Positions 48,283 to 56,452 of a stretch of 64,000 nt of DNA are shown here, piece after piece; the stretch's first letter is position 1, and each line of letters starts with the position of its first letter. The stretch covers positions 124,001-188,000 of the forward strand of contig NZ_FOLB01000007.1 in NCBI RefSeq assembly GCF_900112345.1. Reading direction: 5' to 3'. The position numbers and the translations under genes were made by a program. This DNA is from Nocardioides terrae (GTDB lineage: Bacteria > Actinomycetota > Actinomycetes > Propionibacteriales > Nocardioidaceae). Under the pieces are notes generated by a model. That model made no database searches. It was not told the DNA's origin and saw only the letters and a program-made list of their open reading frames with translations.

Positions 48283-48626
48283 TCACCGTCGACCCGAACG
48301 CTCCAGAGCCGCCCTTCGAGCAGATCCGGGCCCGCTTCGCCGAGCAGATCGAGGACGGGACGCTGCCCGCGGGCGAGCGACTGCCGACGGTCCGCCGGCT
48401 CGCCGACGACCTCGGCGTTGCGGCCAACACGGTCGCCCGGGCCTACCGCGAGCTCGAGCAGGCCCACCTGATCGAGACGCGTGGCCGGGCCGGAAGCTTC
48501 GTGGCCGGCGCGGGCGTCGAGCGCGAGGCCAGAGCCGCCGCGGCGGCGTACGCCGAGCGGGTCCGCGCGCTCGGCATGACCGCCGACGAGGCGGTCGGGC
48601 TCGTGCGGCGCGCGCTGGAGCACTGA
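48279..48626 (+). CDS. GntR-family (YtrA-like) transcriptional regulator
   Basis: A 115-residue regulator: an N-terminal winged helix (PPFEQIRARFAEQIEDGTLPAGERLPTVRRLADDLGVAANTVARAYRELEQ region, residues about 10-60) and a short helical C-terminal tail (residues 75-115) instead of a ligand-binding domain, the YtrA subfamily layout. YtrA-type regulators usually sit with a transporter; here the gene overlaps the MFS exporter by four bases, so it probably controls that operon. The start is GTG at 48279. Confidence 0.9.
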   Translation: MITVDPNAPEPPFEQIRARFAEQIEDGTLPAGERLPTVRRLADDLGVAANTVARAYRELEQAHLIETRGRAGSFVAGAGVEREARAAAAAYAERVRALGMTADEAVGLVRRALEH

Positions 48627-48687
48627 GCGCACCACGACGGCCCCGACATCCCTGCGGATGCTCGGGTTCTGCTGCAGACTGCGCCGT

Positions 48688-49824
48688 GTGAGCCCGCCCA
48701 CGACGCCCGCCGCGACCGCGGTCGAGAGCGGCCTCTTCCGTGCCCTCGCCGTGCTGCGCGTCATCCTCGTGCTCAACGCGGTCGGGCTCAACGTCTATCG
48801 CGCCGACAACTTCGAGCACCCAGCCGCCGCGGTGATGTGCGTCGGCGCCATGGCACTGTGGACAGGCTTCGCGACCTGGGCGTACGCCGACCCGCGCCGG
48901 CGTACCGCCGTGCTGCTGGTCACCGACCTCGCGCTCGCGGTGGCGCTGGTCGCCGCCACCCCGGCCGTGAAGGGGGCGTCGTTCAACGCGACGATCCCCG
49001 GCTTCTGGGTGGCCGGGGCGCTGCTGGCCTGGGCGGCCCACTTCCGCACCGGCGGCGGCCTGCTCGCCGGCCTCCTGCTGGCGGGCGTCGACCTCTCGCT
49101 GCGCGATCACATCCGGCAGCTCGACTACGGCAACGCGTTCCTCCTCGTGATCGGCGGCGCGGTGGTCGGCTTCCTGTGCGGGTCGCTGCAGCGGATGGCC
49201 ACCGAGCGCGACGCCGCCGAGCGGGCCGCTGCGGTGGCCGCCGAGCGGGCCCGGCTGGCCCGGGTGGTGCACGACGGCGTGCTGCAGGTGCTGGCCCTGG
49301 TCCAGCGACGTGGCCTCGAGCTGGGTGGCGACCTCGCCGAGCTCGGCCGGCTCGCCGGTGAGCAGGAGCGCTCGCTGCGCGGGCTGATCCGGGCCGAGGA
49401 GGGCGCCCCGGCCACAGCCAGCACCGTCGACCTCGTCGGTGAGCTGGCCCGGCTCGAGCGCAGCGGCTCGGTCACCGTCTCGACGCCGGCCTTCCCCGTC
49501 GAGCTGCCCGCACCGGTCGCGACGGAGCTGCTCGCCGCGACCCGCGCCTGCCTCGACAACGTCCGCGTCCACGTCGGCGAGGACGCGCCCGCCTGGGTGC
49601 TGCTGGAGGCCTTCCCGGACCGGGTGGAGCTGTCGGTGCGCGACGACGGCCCGGGCATCCCGCCGGGGCGGCTGGAGACGGCCGCTGAGACTGGACGGCT
49701 CGGGGTGCGGGAGTCGATCCGCGGACGGATCGAGGACCTGGGCGGCACCGCCACGCTGGTGACCGGGGAGCTCGGGACCGAGTGGGAGCTCGTGGTGCCG
49801 CGCGGCACCGGAGAGGACGGCTGA
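48688..49824 (+). CDS. MacS-like sensor histidine kinase
   Basis: A 378-residue membrane sensor kinase. About five to six N-terminal hydrophobic helices (residues 15-160) form the sensor part; the HisKA_3-type dimerisation helix has ARLARVVHDGVLQVLALVQRRGLE with the phosphorylatable His; the ATPase part has the N-box-like CLDNVRVHVG and the G-box DDGPGI, with GLGV-like GRLGVRESIRGRIEDLGG. It matches the MacS family of actinobacteria, whose partner MacR regulates surface and developmental genes in Streptomyces. GTG at 48688 is preferred over the ATG at 48658. It overlaps the response regulator by one base. Confidence 0.87.
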   Translation: MSPPTTPAATAVESGLFRALAVLRVILVLNAVGLNVYRADNFEHPAAAVMCVGAMALWTGFATWAYADPRRRTAVLLVTDLALAVALVAATPAVKGASFNATIPGFWVAGALLAWAAHFRTGGGLLAGLLLAGVDLSLRDHIRQLDYGNAFLLVIGGAVVGFLCGSLQRMATERDAAERAAAVAAERARLARVVHDGVLQVLALVQRRGLELGGDLAELGRLAGEQERSLRGLIRAEEGAPATASTVDLVGELARLERSGSVTVSTPAFPVELPAPVATELLAATRACLDNVRVHVGEDAPAWVLLEAFPDRVELSVRDDGPGIPPGRLETAAETGRLGVRESIRGRIEDLGGTATLVTGELGTEWELVVPRGTGEDG

Positions 49825-50471
49825 TGGAGCCCATCCGCGTGATGGTCGTCGACGACCACCCGATGTGGCGCGACGCGGTCGAGCGTGACCTGGTCGCCGC
49901 CGGCCTGGACGTGGTCGCGGTCGCCGCCGACGGCCGGTCGGCGATCGCCCGTTTCACCGCCACCCGGCCCGACGTCGTCGTGCTCGACCTGCAGATCCCC
50001 GAGCCCGACGGCGTCGGGGTCACCGCCGAGATCGTGCGGCAGGACCCCTCGGTGCGGGTGCTCATCCTCTCCGCGTCCGGCGAGCAGCAGGACGTCCTCG
50101 CGGCCGTGAAGGCGGGCGCCGCAGGCTACCTGGTGAAGTCCGCGTCGAGCCAAGAGCTGTTGGCCGCCGTACGCCGGGTGGCGCAGGGCGAGCCGGTCTT
50201 CACGCCCGGGCTCGCCGGCCTGGTGCTCGGCGAGTTCCAGCGGATCTCCGAGGCGCCCGCGGAGCCCGACGACCAGCGGCTGACCGAGCGCGAGACCGAG
50301 GTGCTCCGGATGGTCGCCAAGGGCCTGTCCTACCGCCAGATCGCCGACCGCCTCGTGCTCTCCCATCGCACCGTGCAGAACCACGTCCAGAACACGCTGC
50401 GCAAGCTGCAGATGCACAACCGGGTCGAGCTCACCCGGTACGCCATCGAGCGAGGCCTGGACGAGGAGTAG
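49824..50471 (+). CDS. MacR-like LuxR/NarL-family response regulator
   Basis: A 215-residue response regulator. Receiver domain residues 1-120: MVVDDHPMWRD (acidic pair), phosphorylation Asp in DVVVLDLQIPEPDG, switch Ser/Thr in LILSASGEQQD and Lys in AGYLVKSASS. The C-terminal LuxR helix-turn-helix reads LTERETEVLRMVAKGLSYRQIADRL then SHRTVQNHVQNTLRKLQ. It is the partner of the preceding kinase (TGATG overlap). Target genes are not evident from the window. Confidence 0.93.
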   Translation: MEPIRVMVVDDHPMWRDAVERDLVAAGLDVVAVAADGRSAIARFTATRPDVVVLDLQIPEPDGVGVTAEIVRQDPSVRVLILSASGEQQDVLAAVKAGAAGYLVKSASSQELLAAVRRVAQGEPVFTPGLAGLVLGEFQRISEAPAEPDDQRLTERETEVLRMVAKGLSYRQIADRLVLSHRTVQNHVQNTLRKLQMHNRVELTRYAIERGLDEE

Positions 50472-50553
50472 CGCCCGGCGGGGTGAGGCCGCGCGTGCTC
50501 GCCCGGCCGCTCGGGTAAGGGACCAGCCCGTCCCCTAGCCCGAGGAGCTTCCC

Positions 50554-51741
50554 GTGAAGGCTGTCACCTGGCAAGGCGTCCACGACATGCAGGTCACCGA
50601 GGTCCCGGACCCCCTGATCGAGGAGCCGACCGACATCATCATCAAGGTCACCTCCTCCGGTCTGTGCGGGTCGGACCTCCACCTCTACGAGACGCTGGCC
50701 CCGTTCATGGAGCCGGGCGACATCGTGGGGCACGAGCCCATGGGGATCGTCCAGGAGGTCGGCAGTGCGGTGACCAGCCTGCGTCCCGGCGACCGGGTCG
50801 TGGTCCCGTTCAACGTCTCCTGCGGCTCGTGCTGGATGTGCGACCGGCACCTCTACAGCCAGTGCGAGACGACGCAGAACCGCGAGCACGGCACCGGAGC
50901 GAGCTTCTTCGGCTACTCCAAGCTCTACGGGCACGTGCCCGGCGCCCAGGCCGAGTACCTCCGCGTCCCGTTCGGCGACTTCCTGCCCGTCAAGGTGCCC
51001 GAGGGCCCCTCCGACGACCGGTTCCTGTTCCTCTCCGACGTCCTCCCGACCGCCTGGCAGGGCCTCAAGTACGCCGACGTGCCCGACGGCGGCACCTTGC
51101 TGGTGCTCGGCGCCGGGCCGATCGGCGACATGGCGGCGCGGATGGCCGTCCACGCCGGTCACCGGGTGATCAGCGTCGACCGCGTCCCGGAGCGGCTGGC
51201 CCGGGTCGCGGAGTACGGCGCCGAGCCGCTGAACCTCGACGAGGCCGAGCAGGTGGGCGGCATCGCCGACGTCGTGCGGGAGGCCACCGGCGGCCGCGGC
51301 GCCGACGCCGTGATCGACGCGGTCGGCATGGAGGCGCACGGCGCCCCCGGCGCGCAGGGGGTGCAGAAGCTGGTCGGCCTGCTGCCCGACGCGGTCGCCG
51401 AGCCGATGATGAAGAAGGCCGGGGTGGACCGTCTCGCCGCGCTCTACACCGCCTTCGAGGCGGTCCGTCGCGGCGGCACGGTCTCCATCTCCGGCGTGTA
51501 CGGCGGCGCCGCCGACCCGATCCCGATGATGCAGCTGTTCGACAAGCAGATCCAGATCCGGATGGGTCAGGCCAACGTGCGGGCGTGGACTGACGAGCTG
51601 CTCGGCGTGCTCCAGGACGGCGACCCGTGGGGCGTGGAGTCGTTCGCCACGCACCACCTGCCGCTGACCGATGCGTCGGACGCCTACGCGAAGTTCCAGA
51701 AGAAGGAGGACGGCTACGTGAAGGTCGTCTTCCGGCCCTGA
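50554..51741 (+). CDS. Zinc-dependent alcohol dehydrogenase (formaldehyde dehydrogenase-like MDR)
   Basis: A 395-residue medium-chain dehydrogenase. Catalytic zinc ligands: Cys in SSGLCGSDLH and His-Glu in GHEPMG; structural zinc cysteines in SCGSCWMCDRHLYSQC. The Rossmann motif is VLGAGPIGDMAA and the following acidic residue (ISVDRVPERL) predicts NAD+. An insertion around residues 265-300 (HGAPGAQGVQKLVGLLPDAV) is typical of the glutathione-independent formaldehyde dehydrogenase-like group, so an aldehyde/alcohol substrate is possible but unproven. GTG start with a CGAGGAG site. Confidence 0.9.
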   Translation: MKAVTWQGVHDMQVTEVPDPLIEEPTDIIIKVTSSGLCGSDLHLYETLAPFMEPGDIVGHEPMGIVQEVGSAVTSLRPGDRVVVPFNVSCGSCWMCDRHLYSQCETTQNREHGTGASFFGYSKLYGHVPGAQAEYLRVPFGDFLPVKVPEGPSDDRFLFLSDVLPTAWQGLKYADVPDGGTLLVLGAGPIGDMAARMAVHAGHRVISVDRVPERLARVAEYGAEPLNLDEAEQVGGIADVVREATGGRGADAVIDAVGMEAHGAPGAQGVQKLVGLLPDAVAEPMMKKAGVDRLAALYTAFEAVRRGGTVSISGVYGGAADPIPMMQLFDKQIQIRMGQANVRAWTDELLGVLQDGDPWGVESFATHHLPLTDASDAYAKFQKKEDGYVKVVFRP

Positions 51742-51868
51742 GATCGGGTCGACGTCGGACCACAGGTGCGGCAGCCTCGGGACCCGTGGACAGCAGCGCC
51801 GACCGGGACCGCAGCCCTTTCACCGGGAAGAGCACGACTCACGTGTCGGTGTGGTGCAAGATCGCCGC

Positions 51869-54604
51869 ATGACCGACCTGGGTGGCCTGGCGCGGCCGGT
51901 GCTCGACCTCGACGAGGCGGCGGAGATCGCCGCGCGGCACTGGGGGCTGCGCGGACCGGTGACGGAGCTGGGCAGCCAGCAGGACCGGAACTTCCTGGTC
52001 CGAGCGACCACGGGAGCGGTCGTGCTCAAGGTCGCCAACGCCGCGACCGCGCCCGCCGAGCTGGAGGCCCAGGCCGCCGCGCTCGCCGCCGCGGCCGAGG
52101 CCGGGCTGCGGGTCCCGACCGTCGTACCCACGCTCGACGGGCAGGTCGTCGAGACGGTCGACGTGGCGGGCCAGCGCTTGCTGGTCCGGGTCCTGACCTA
52201 CGTCGACGGCACCCCGTTGCTCGAGCTGGACGGGTTCGGCTTCGAGCACTGCCGGCTGCTGGGCCGCACGGCGGGCGTCCTGGTCGCCGCGTTCCGCGGC
52301 GTCTCTCACCCAGGAATGCGCCGGCGGACCCAATGGGACCTGAGGGTCGCGAGTGACGTTGTCCGGTCGCTCGGGTCCCACCTGCCCCGATCGGTACGCG
52401 CGGAGCTCCTCGCGGCCGCCGACGGCGCGGCGCTGCGCCTCCAGGCCGTGGCCGAGGACCTGCCGGTACAGGTGATCCACGGCGATCTCACCGACGACAA
52501 CACCGTCCTCGACGCCGACGGGTCGATCGGCGTCATCGACTTCGGCGACGTGATGACGAGCTGGCGCGTCGCCGAGCTGGCCGTCACGGTCACCAGCGTG
52601 CTCGGCAGGACGGCCGACGACGTCGCGGCGGTGCTCGCCGTCGTCGAGGCGTTCAGCGAGCACGTGACCCTGACCGACACCGAGCTGACCGCGGTCTGGC
52701 CGCTGGTCGTCCTGCGCACGGGTGTCCTGGTCGCCAGCAGCGCCGAGCAGGTGGCGCTGGACGGCGGCAACGACTACACCGAGGCCCGCCGCGCCGAGGA
52801 GGTCCGCGCGTTCGAGCGGGCCGCCGCCCTCGACGCCGACGAGGTGGCCTGGCTGGTCCGGGCCGTCGGCCAGCCGCTCACCCCTCCGCCACTCGCTCGC
52901 ATCCTCGACGCTGAGCTCACCCCGCTGGATCTCTCGACGACCAGTCCCCTGCTCGACGACGGCGCGTGGCTCGAGCCGGACATCGAGCAGCGGCTGCTGC
53001 GGCCCGGCACCGTCACGCGGTACGCCGAGCACCGGCTGACCCGGGCGACGCCGCTCGCGCGCCGGAACACGTCGCAGGTGCTCGCGCTCGGCGTCGAGGT
53101 GGCGCTCCCCCTGGGCACGCGGCTCGCGCCGCCACCGGCCGGCGTCTTCCTGGACGGCGTGGGCGAGGACGGCACGACCGTCGCTCCGGTCGTCACCGTC
53201 CAGGTCAGCGCCCTGCCCGGCCGGCCGCCGATGTTCGTCACGCCGCACGCCGGGGCGACCTGGCGCCGGCTCTGCCCCGACCCCTCGGCCCTGCTCGGGC
53301 TCGACGTGGCGGCGCCGGAGCCGAGCCCCGAGCAGCTGCTGGCCCGGCGCGACACCCACTTCGCGACCGTCCAGGAGCACTACTACGCCGACCCGCCGCA
53401 GATCGAGCGCGGTTGGCGCGAGCACCTCGTCGACACCAGGGCCCAGGTCTACGTCGACGCCGTCAACAACGTCGCCACGACCGGCCACGCCCACCCGACC
53501 CTGACCGCCGCCGCGGCCCGGCAGTGGTCGCTGCTCAACACCAACTCGCGGTTCCACTACGCCGCCGCCGTGGAGCTCGCCGAGCGGCTCGCCGGTCTCG
53601 CCCCCGGCGGCCTGGACCAGGTCTTCCTCGTCAACAGCGGCAGCGAGGCGGTCGACCTGGCGCTGCGCCTCGCCATGACCGCGACCGGGCGGCCACGCAT
53701 CCTCGCCGCCCGCGAGGCCTACCACGGCTGGACCTTGGCCTCCGACGCGATCACCACGAGTCTCGGTGACAACCCGCGCGCGCTGGAGACCCGGCCCGAC
53801 TGGGTCGAGCTGATCGACGCGCCCAACGCCGTCCGCGGCACCCACCGGGGCCCGCGGGCCGCCGGCGGCTACCTCGCCGACCTCGACGCTCAGCTCGCCG
53901 GCCTCGACACGAGCCGGCTCGCCGGCGTCATCCTCGAGCCGATCTTCGGCAACGGCGGCGGCGTCCTGCTGCCCGACGGCTACCTCGCAGGCGTGTTCTC
54001 CCGGGTCCGCGCGCTCGGCGGCGTCTGCATCAGCGACGAGGTGCAGATGGGCTACGGCCGGCTCGGCCACCACTTCTGGGGCTTCGAGCAGCAGGGGGCG
54101 GTCCCCGACGTCATCACCGTCGCCAAGGCGATGGGCAACGGGCAGCCGCTCGGCGCGGTCATCACGACCCGGAGGATCGCCGAGGCGTTCGCCGCGGAGG
54201 GCAGCTTCTTCTCCTCGGCCGGCGGGTCACCGGTCAGCTCCGCGATCGGCCTGGCGGTGCTCGACGTGATGGCCGCCGAGCACCTCCAGGAGAACGCCAA
54301 GGCCGTCGGCGACTCGCTCAGGGCCGGTCTGGAGGCGCTCGGGTCGACGTACGACGTGGTCGGGGCCGTGCACGGGATGGGCCTCTACCTCGGCGTCGAG
54401 CTCGTCACCGACCGCGCGTCCTTCGCCCCCGCCACCGAGCTCGCCGAGCGCGTCTGCGAGGCGCTGCTCGACGAGGGCTGCATCGTGCAGCCGACCGGCG
54501 ACCACAAGAACGTGCTCAAGATCAAGCCACCGCTCGTGATCACCGCCGAGTCGGCGCGCTTCGTGGTCTCGGCGCTCGACCGGGTCCTCGCGCGGCTGTT
54601 GTGA
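51869..54604 (+). CDS. APH-type kinase fused to class III aminotransferase/phospho-lyase
   Basis: A 911-residue fusion. Residues about 30-290 are an aminoglycoside phosphotransferase-like kinase: catalytic loop VIHGDLTDDNTVLD (His204-Asp206) and metal motif VIDFGD (Asp224). A ~200-residue linker contains a small beta-rich region (TPHAGATW). Residues about 490-905 form a class III aminotransferase: NSGSEAVDLALRLA, YHGWT, ISDEVQMGYGRLG and PLP Lys753 in VAKAMGNGQPLG. This half resembles ethanolamine-phosphate/phosphohydroxylysine phospho-lyases (AGXT2L type). Known relatives have kinase plus peptidase-like plus aminotransferase parts. A plausible chemistry is phosphorylation of an amino alcohol followed by elimination on PLP. 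ATG at 51869 is preferred to 51851. Confidence 0.88.
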   Translation: MTDLGGLARPVLDLDEAAEIAARHWGLRGPVTELGSQQDRNFLVRATTGAVVLKVANAATAPAELEAQAAALAAAAEAGLRVPTVVPTLDGQVVETVDVAGQRLLVRVLTYVDGTPLLELDGFGFEHCRLLGRTAGVLVAAFRGVSHPGMRRRTQWDLRVASDVVRSLGSHLPRSVRAELLAAADGAALRLQAVAEDLPVQVIHGDLTDDNTVLDADGSIGVIDFGDVMTSWRVAELAVTVTSVLGRTADDVAAVLAVVEAFSEHVTLTDTELTAVWPLVVLRTGVLVASSAEQVALDGGNDYTEARRAEEVRAFERAAALDADEVAWLVRAVGQPLTPPPLARILDAELTPLDLSTTSPLLDDGAWLEPDIEQRLLRPGTVTRYAEHRLTRATPLARRNTSQVLALGVEVALPLGTRLAPPPAGVFLDGVGEDGTTVAPVVTVQVSALPGRPPMFVTPHAGATWRRLCPDPSALLGLDVAAPEPSPEQLLARRDTHFATVQEHYYADPPQIERGWREHLVDTRAQVYVDAVNNVATTGHAHPTLTAAAARQWSLLNTNSRFHYAAAVELAERLAGLAPGGLDQVFLVNSGSEAVDLALRLAMTATGRPRILAAREAYHGWTLASDAITTSLGDNPRALETRPDWVELIDAPNAVRGTHRGPRAAGGYLADLDAQLAGLDTSRLAGVILEPIFGNGGGVLLPDGYLAGVFSRVRALGGVCISDEVQMGYGRLGHHFWGFEQQGAVPDVITVAKAMGNGQPLGAVITTRRIAEAFAAEGSFFSSAGGSPVSSAIGLAVLDVMAAEHLQENAKAVGDSLRAGLEALGSTYDVVGAVHGMGLYLGVELVTDRASFAPATELAERVCEALLDEGCIVQPTGDHKNVLKIKPPLVITAESARFVVSALDRVLARLL

Positions 54605-54640
54605 GCGTCAGCGTGACCCAGGGGTCACGCTGACACTCAC
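54601..54640. terminator. Bidirectional terminator overlapping the fusion-gene stop codon
   Basis: GTCAGCGTGACC and GGTCACGCTGAC pair around CAGG, and outer GTGAG/CTCAC extend the stem past one mismatch. The 5' arm includes the TGA stop (54602-54604). It separates the fusion gene from convergent glyA, 20 bases further on. Confidence 0.85.
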
Positions 54641-54660
54641 CAAGCGGAATCAGCCGCGGT

Positions 54661-56103
54661 TCAGCTGAGGTCGAGACCCGGGTAGAGCGGGAACCGGTCC
54701 ATCAGCTCCGCGGCAGCGGCCTTGGTCCGCTCCGCCACCCCGTCCTCGATGGCGTACGACGCCTTGGACGGCGCGCCAGCGGCGGTGGTGCCCGGCGAGG
54801 TCTTCCTGAGGACGTTGACGATGAGCTCCGCGACCTGGTCGAACTCGTCACCGCCGAGACCGCGCGTGGTCAGCGCCGGCGTGCCGAGGCGGACGCCGGA
54901 CGTGTACCAGGCGCCGTTCGGGTCGGACGGGACCGAGTTGCGGTTGGTGACGACGCCGGAGTCGAGCAGCGCCGACTCGGCCTGGCGACCGGTGATGCCG
55001 AGCGGGGAGACGTCGAGCAGCACGAGGTGGTTGTCGGTTCCGCCGGTGACGAGCTTGATCCCACGCTTGAGGAAGCCCTCGGCCAGCGCCTGGGCGTTGT
55101 CGGCGATGTTCTGCGCGTAGGTCTGGAAGTCGGGCCGGCGCGCCTCGGCGAAGGCGACGGCCTTGGCGGCCATGACGTGGGAGAGCGGGCCGCCCAGGAC
55201 CATCGGGCAGCCGCGGTCGACCGAGGGTGCGTACTCCTCGGTGGCCAGGATGAAGCCGCCGCGCGGGCCGCGCAGCGACTTGTGGCTCGTGGAGGTGACG
55301 ACGTGGGCGTGCGGGATCGGGTCCTCATCACCGGTGAACACCTTGCCGGCCACCAGGCCGGCGAAGTGGGCCATGTCGACCATGAGGGTGGCGCCGACCT
55401 CGTCGGCGATCTCGCGCATCTTGGCGAAGTTCACCCGGCGCGGGTAGGCGGAGTATCCGGCCACGATGATGAGCGGCTTGAACTCGCGGGCCTTGGCCGC
55501 CAGCGCGTCGTAGTCGAGCAGACCGGTCTCCGGGTCGGTGCCGTACTGCTGCTGGTGGAACATCTTGCCCGAGATGTTGGGGCGGAAGCCGTGGGTGAGG
55601 TGGCCGCCCGCGTCCAGGCTCATCCCGAGCAGCCGCTGGTTGCCGAGCTCGCCGCGCAGCTTCTCCCAGTCGGCCTCGGAGAGCTCGTTCATGTTCTTCA
55701 CGCCCGCGTTCTGCAGCCACGGGCCCTCGACGCGGTGGGCCAGGATCGCCCAGTAGGCCGTCAGGTTGGCGTCGATGCCGGAGTGCGGCTGGACGTAGGC
55801 GTACTCGGCCCCGAACAGCTCCCGCGCGTGCTCGGCGGCCAGCGCCTCGACGGTGTCGACGTTCTGGCAACCGGCGTAGAACCGGTGGCCGACGGTGCCC
55901 TCGGCGTACTTGTCGCTGAACCAGCTGCCCATCGTGAGCAGCACCGCCGGGCTCGCGTAGTTCTCGGAGGCGATGAGCTTGAGGGAGGCCCGCTGGTCGG
56001 CGAGCTCCTGCCGAGTCGCCTCGGCGATCCGGGGCTCGACGGAGGCGATGACCTCCAGAGCCTGGTTGTAAGCGCTGCTCGTCAGGGCGGTGAGGTCGGC
56101 CAT
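54661..56103 (-). CDS. glyA: Serine hydroxymethyltransferase
   Basis: A 480-residue PLP enzyme converting serine and tetrahydrofolate to glycine and methylenetetrahydrofolate. Motifs: [70 protein letters not shown] and the PLP lysine in [16 protein letters not shown]. It is about 50-60 residues longer than E. coli GlyA, with an insertion after the AYWAI segment ([21 protein letters not shown] region), a form seen in some actinobacteria. The ATG at 56103 has TAGGCT seven bases upstream. Confidence 0.95.
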   Translation of the reverse strand: MADLTALTSSAYNQALEVIASVEPRIAEATRQELADQRASLKLIASENYASPAVLLTMGSWFSDKYAEGTVGHRFYAGCQNVDTVEALAAEHARELFGAEYAYVQPHSGIDANLTAYWAILAHRVEGPWLQNAGVKNMNELSEADWEKLRGELGNQRLLGMSLDAGGHLTHGFRPNISGKMFHQQQYGTDPETGLLDYDALAAKAREFKPLIIVAGYSAYPRRVNFAKMREIADEVGATLMVDMAHFAGLVAGKVFTGDEDPIPHAHVVTSTSHKSLRGPRGGFILATEEYAPSVDRGCPMVLGGPLSHVMAAKAVAFAEARRPDFQTYAQNIADNAQALAEGFLKRGIKLVTGGTDNHLVLLDVSPLGITGRQAESALLDSGVVTNRNSVPSDPNGAWYTSGVRLGTPALTTRGLGGDEFDQVAELIVNVLRKTSPGTTAAGAPSKASYAIEDGVAERTKAAAAELMDRFPLYPGLDLS

Positions 56104-56110
56104 GGGGCTG

Positions 56111-56116
56111 AGCCTA
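56111..56116 (-). promoter_or_regulatory. -10 element TAGGCT, leaderless promoter of glyA
   Basis: Minus-strand TAGGCT followed by CAGCCCC and the glyA ATG. Confidence 0.5.
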
Positions 56117-56284
56117 GTGAGGGTGCGGGGGGTCGACCAATCATCGTCACCGGTCGGACACTGTGTGACCTGCGCCTCAGCGCACGCTAGCCCCGGTCAC
56201 TACTCGTCCGTATCCTGGACAGACGTCTCACTCCATGAGAACGCGAGTTGTGGGACGGCGGTCCGAGGACTGAGACTCCTTGAC

Positions 56285-56374
56285 ATGGTCACTGCTGCAA
56301 CACATGCGCACCTCGTGGTTCGTCGCCACGTGGACTTCGGGCGCACCCGCAGCATGATGTGTTGGCCTCGCTGA
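56285..56374 (+). CDS. Cysteine-responsive leader peptide of the sulfite reductase operon
   Basis: A 29-residue frame 78 bases before the sulfite reductase gene. Its C-terminal half, VVRRHVDFGRTRSMMCWPR, matches the RRHVDLxRxSSxxC pattern of short leader peptides that I recall upstream of sulfur-assimilation operons in Streptomyces and mycobacteria. A single Cys sits near the end. In mycobacteria such upstream reading frames with cysteine codons near the stop are known to couple cysteine supply to expression of the downstream genes. The rest of the 56104-56452 gap holds the glyA promoter and a possible TATCCT -10 (56211-56216). Confidence 0.75.
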   Translation: MVTAATHAHLVVRRHVDFGRTRSMMCWPR

Positions 56375-56452
56375 CCGCTCCGATCCTCCTCCCTCACGAC
56401 GGTTGCGGCCCGCCCTCGCGCGGCGCCCCCAGCGAAGGACCCTGACCTCCCC

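Noticed and set aside
45369..48626. Open frame of over 1000 codons on the plus strand across the lipase maturation factor and MFS genes
   Set aside because: It runs antisense to one gene and out of frame through another; only its last ~115 codons are real, as the GntR-type regulator starting at 48279.
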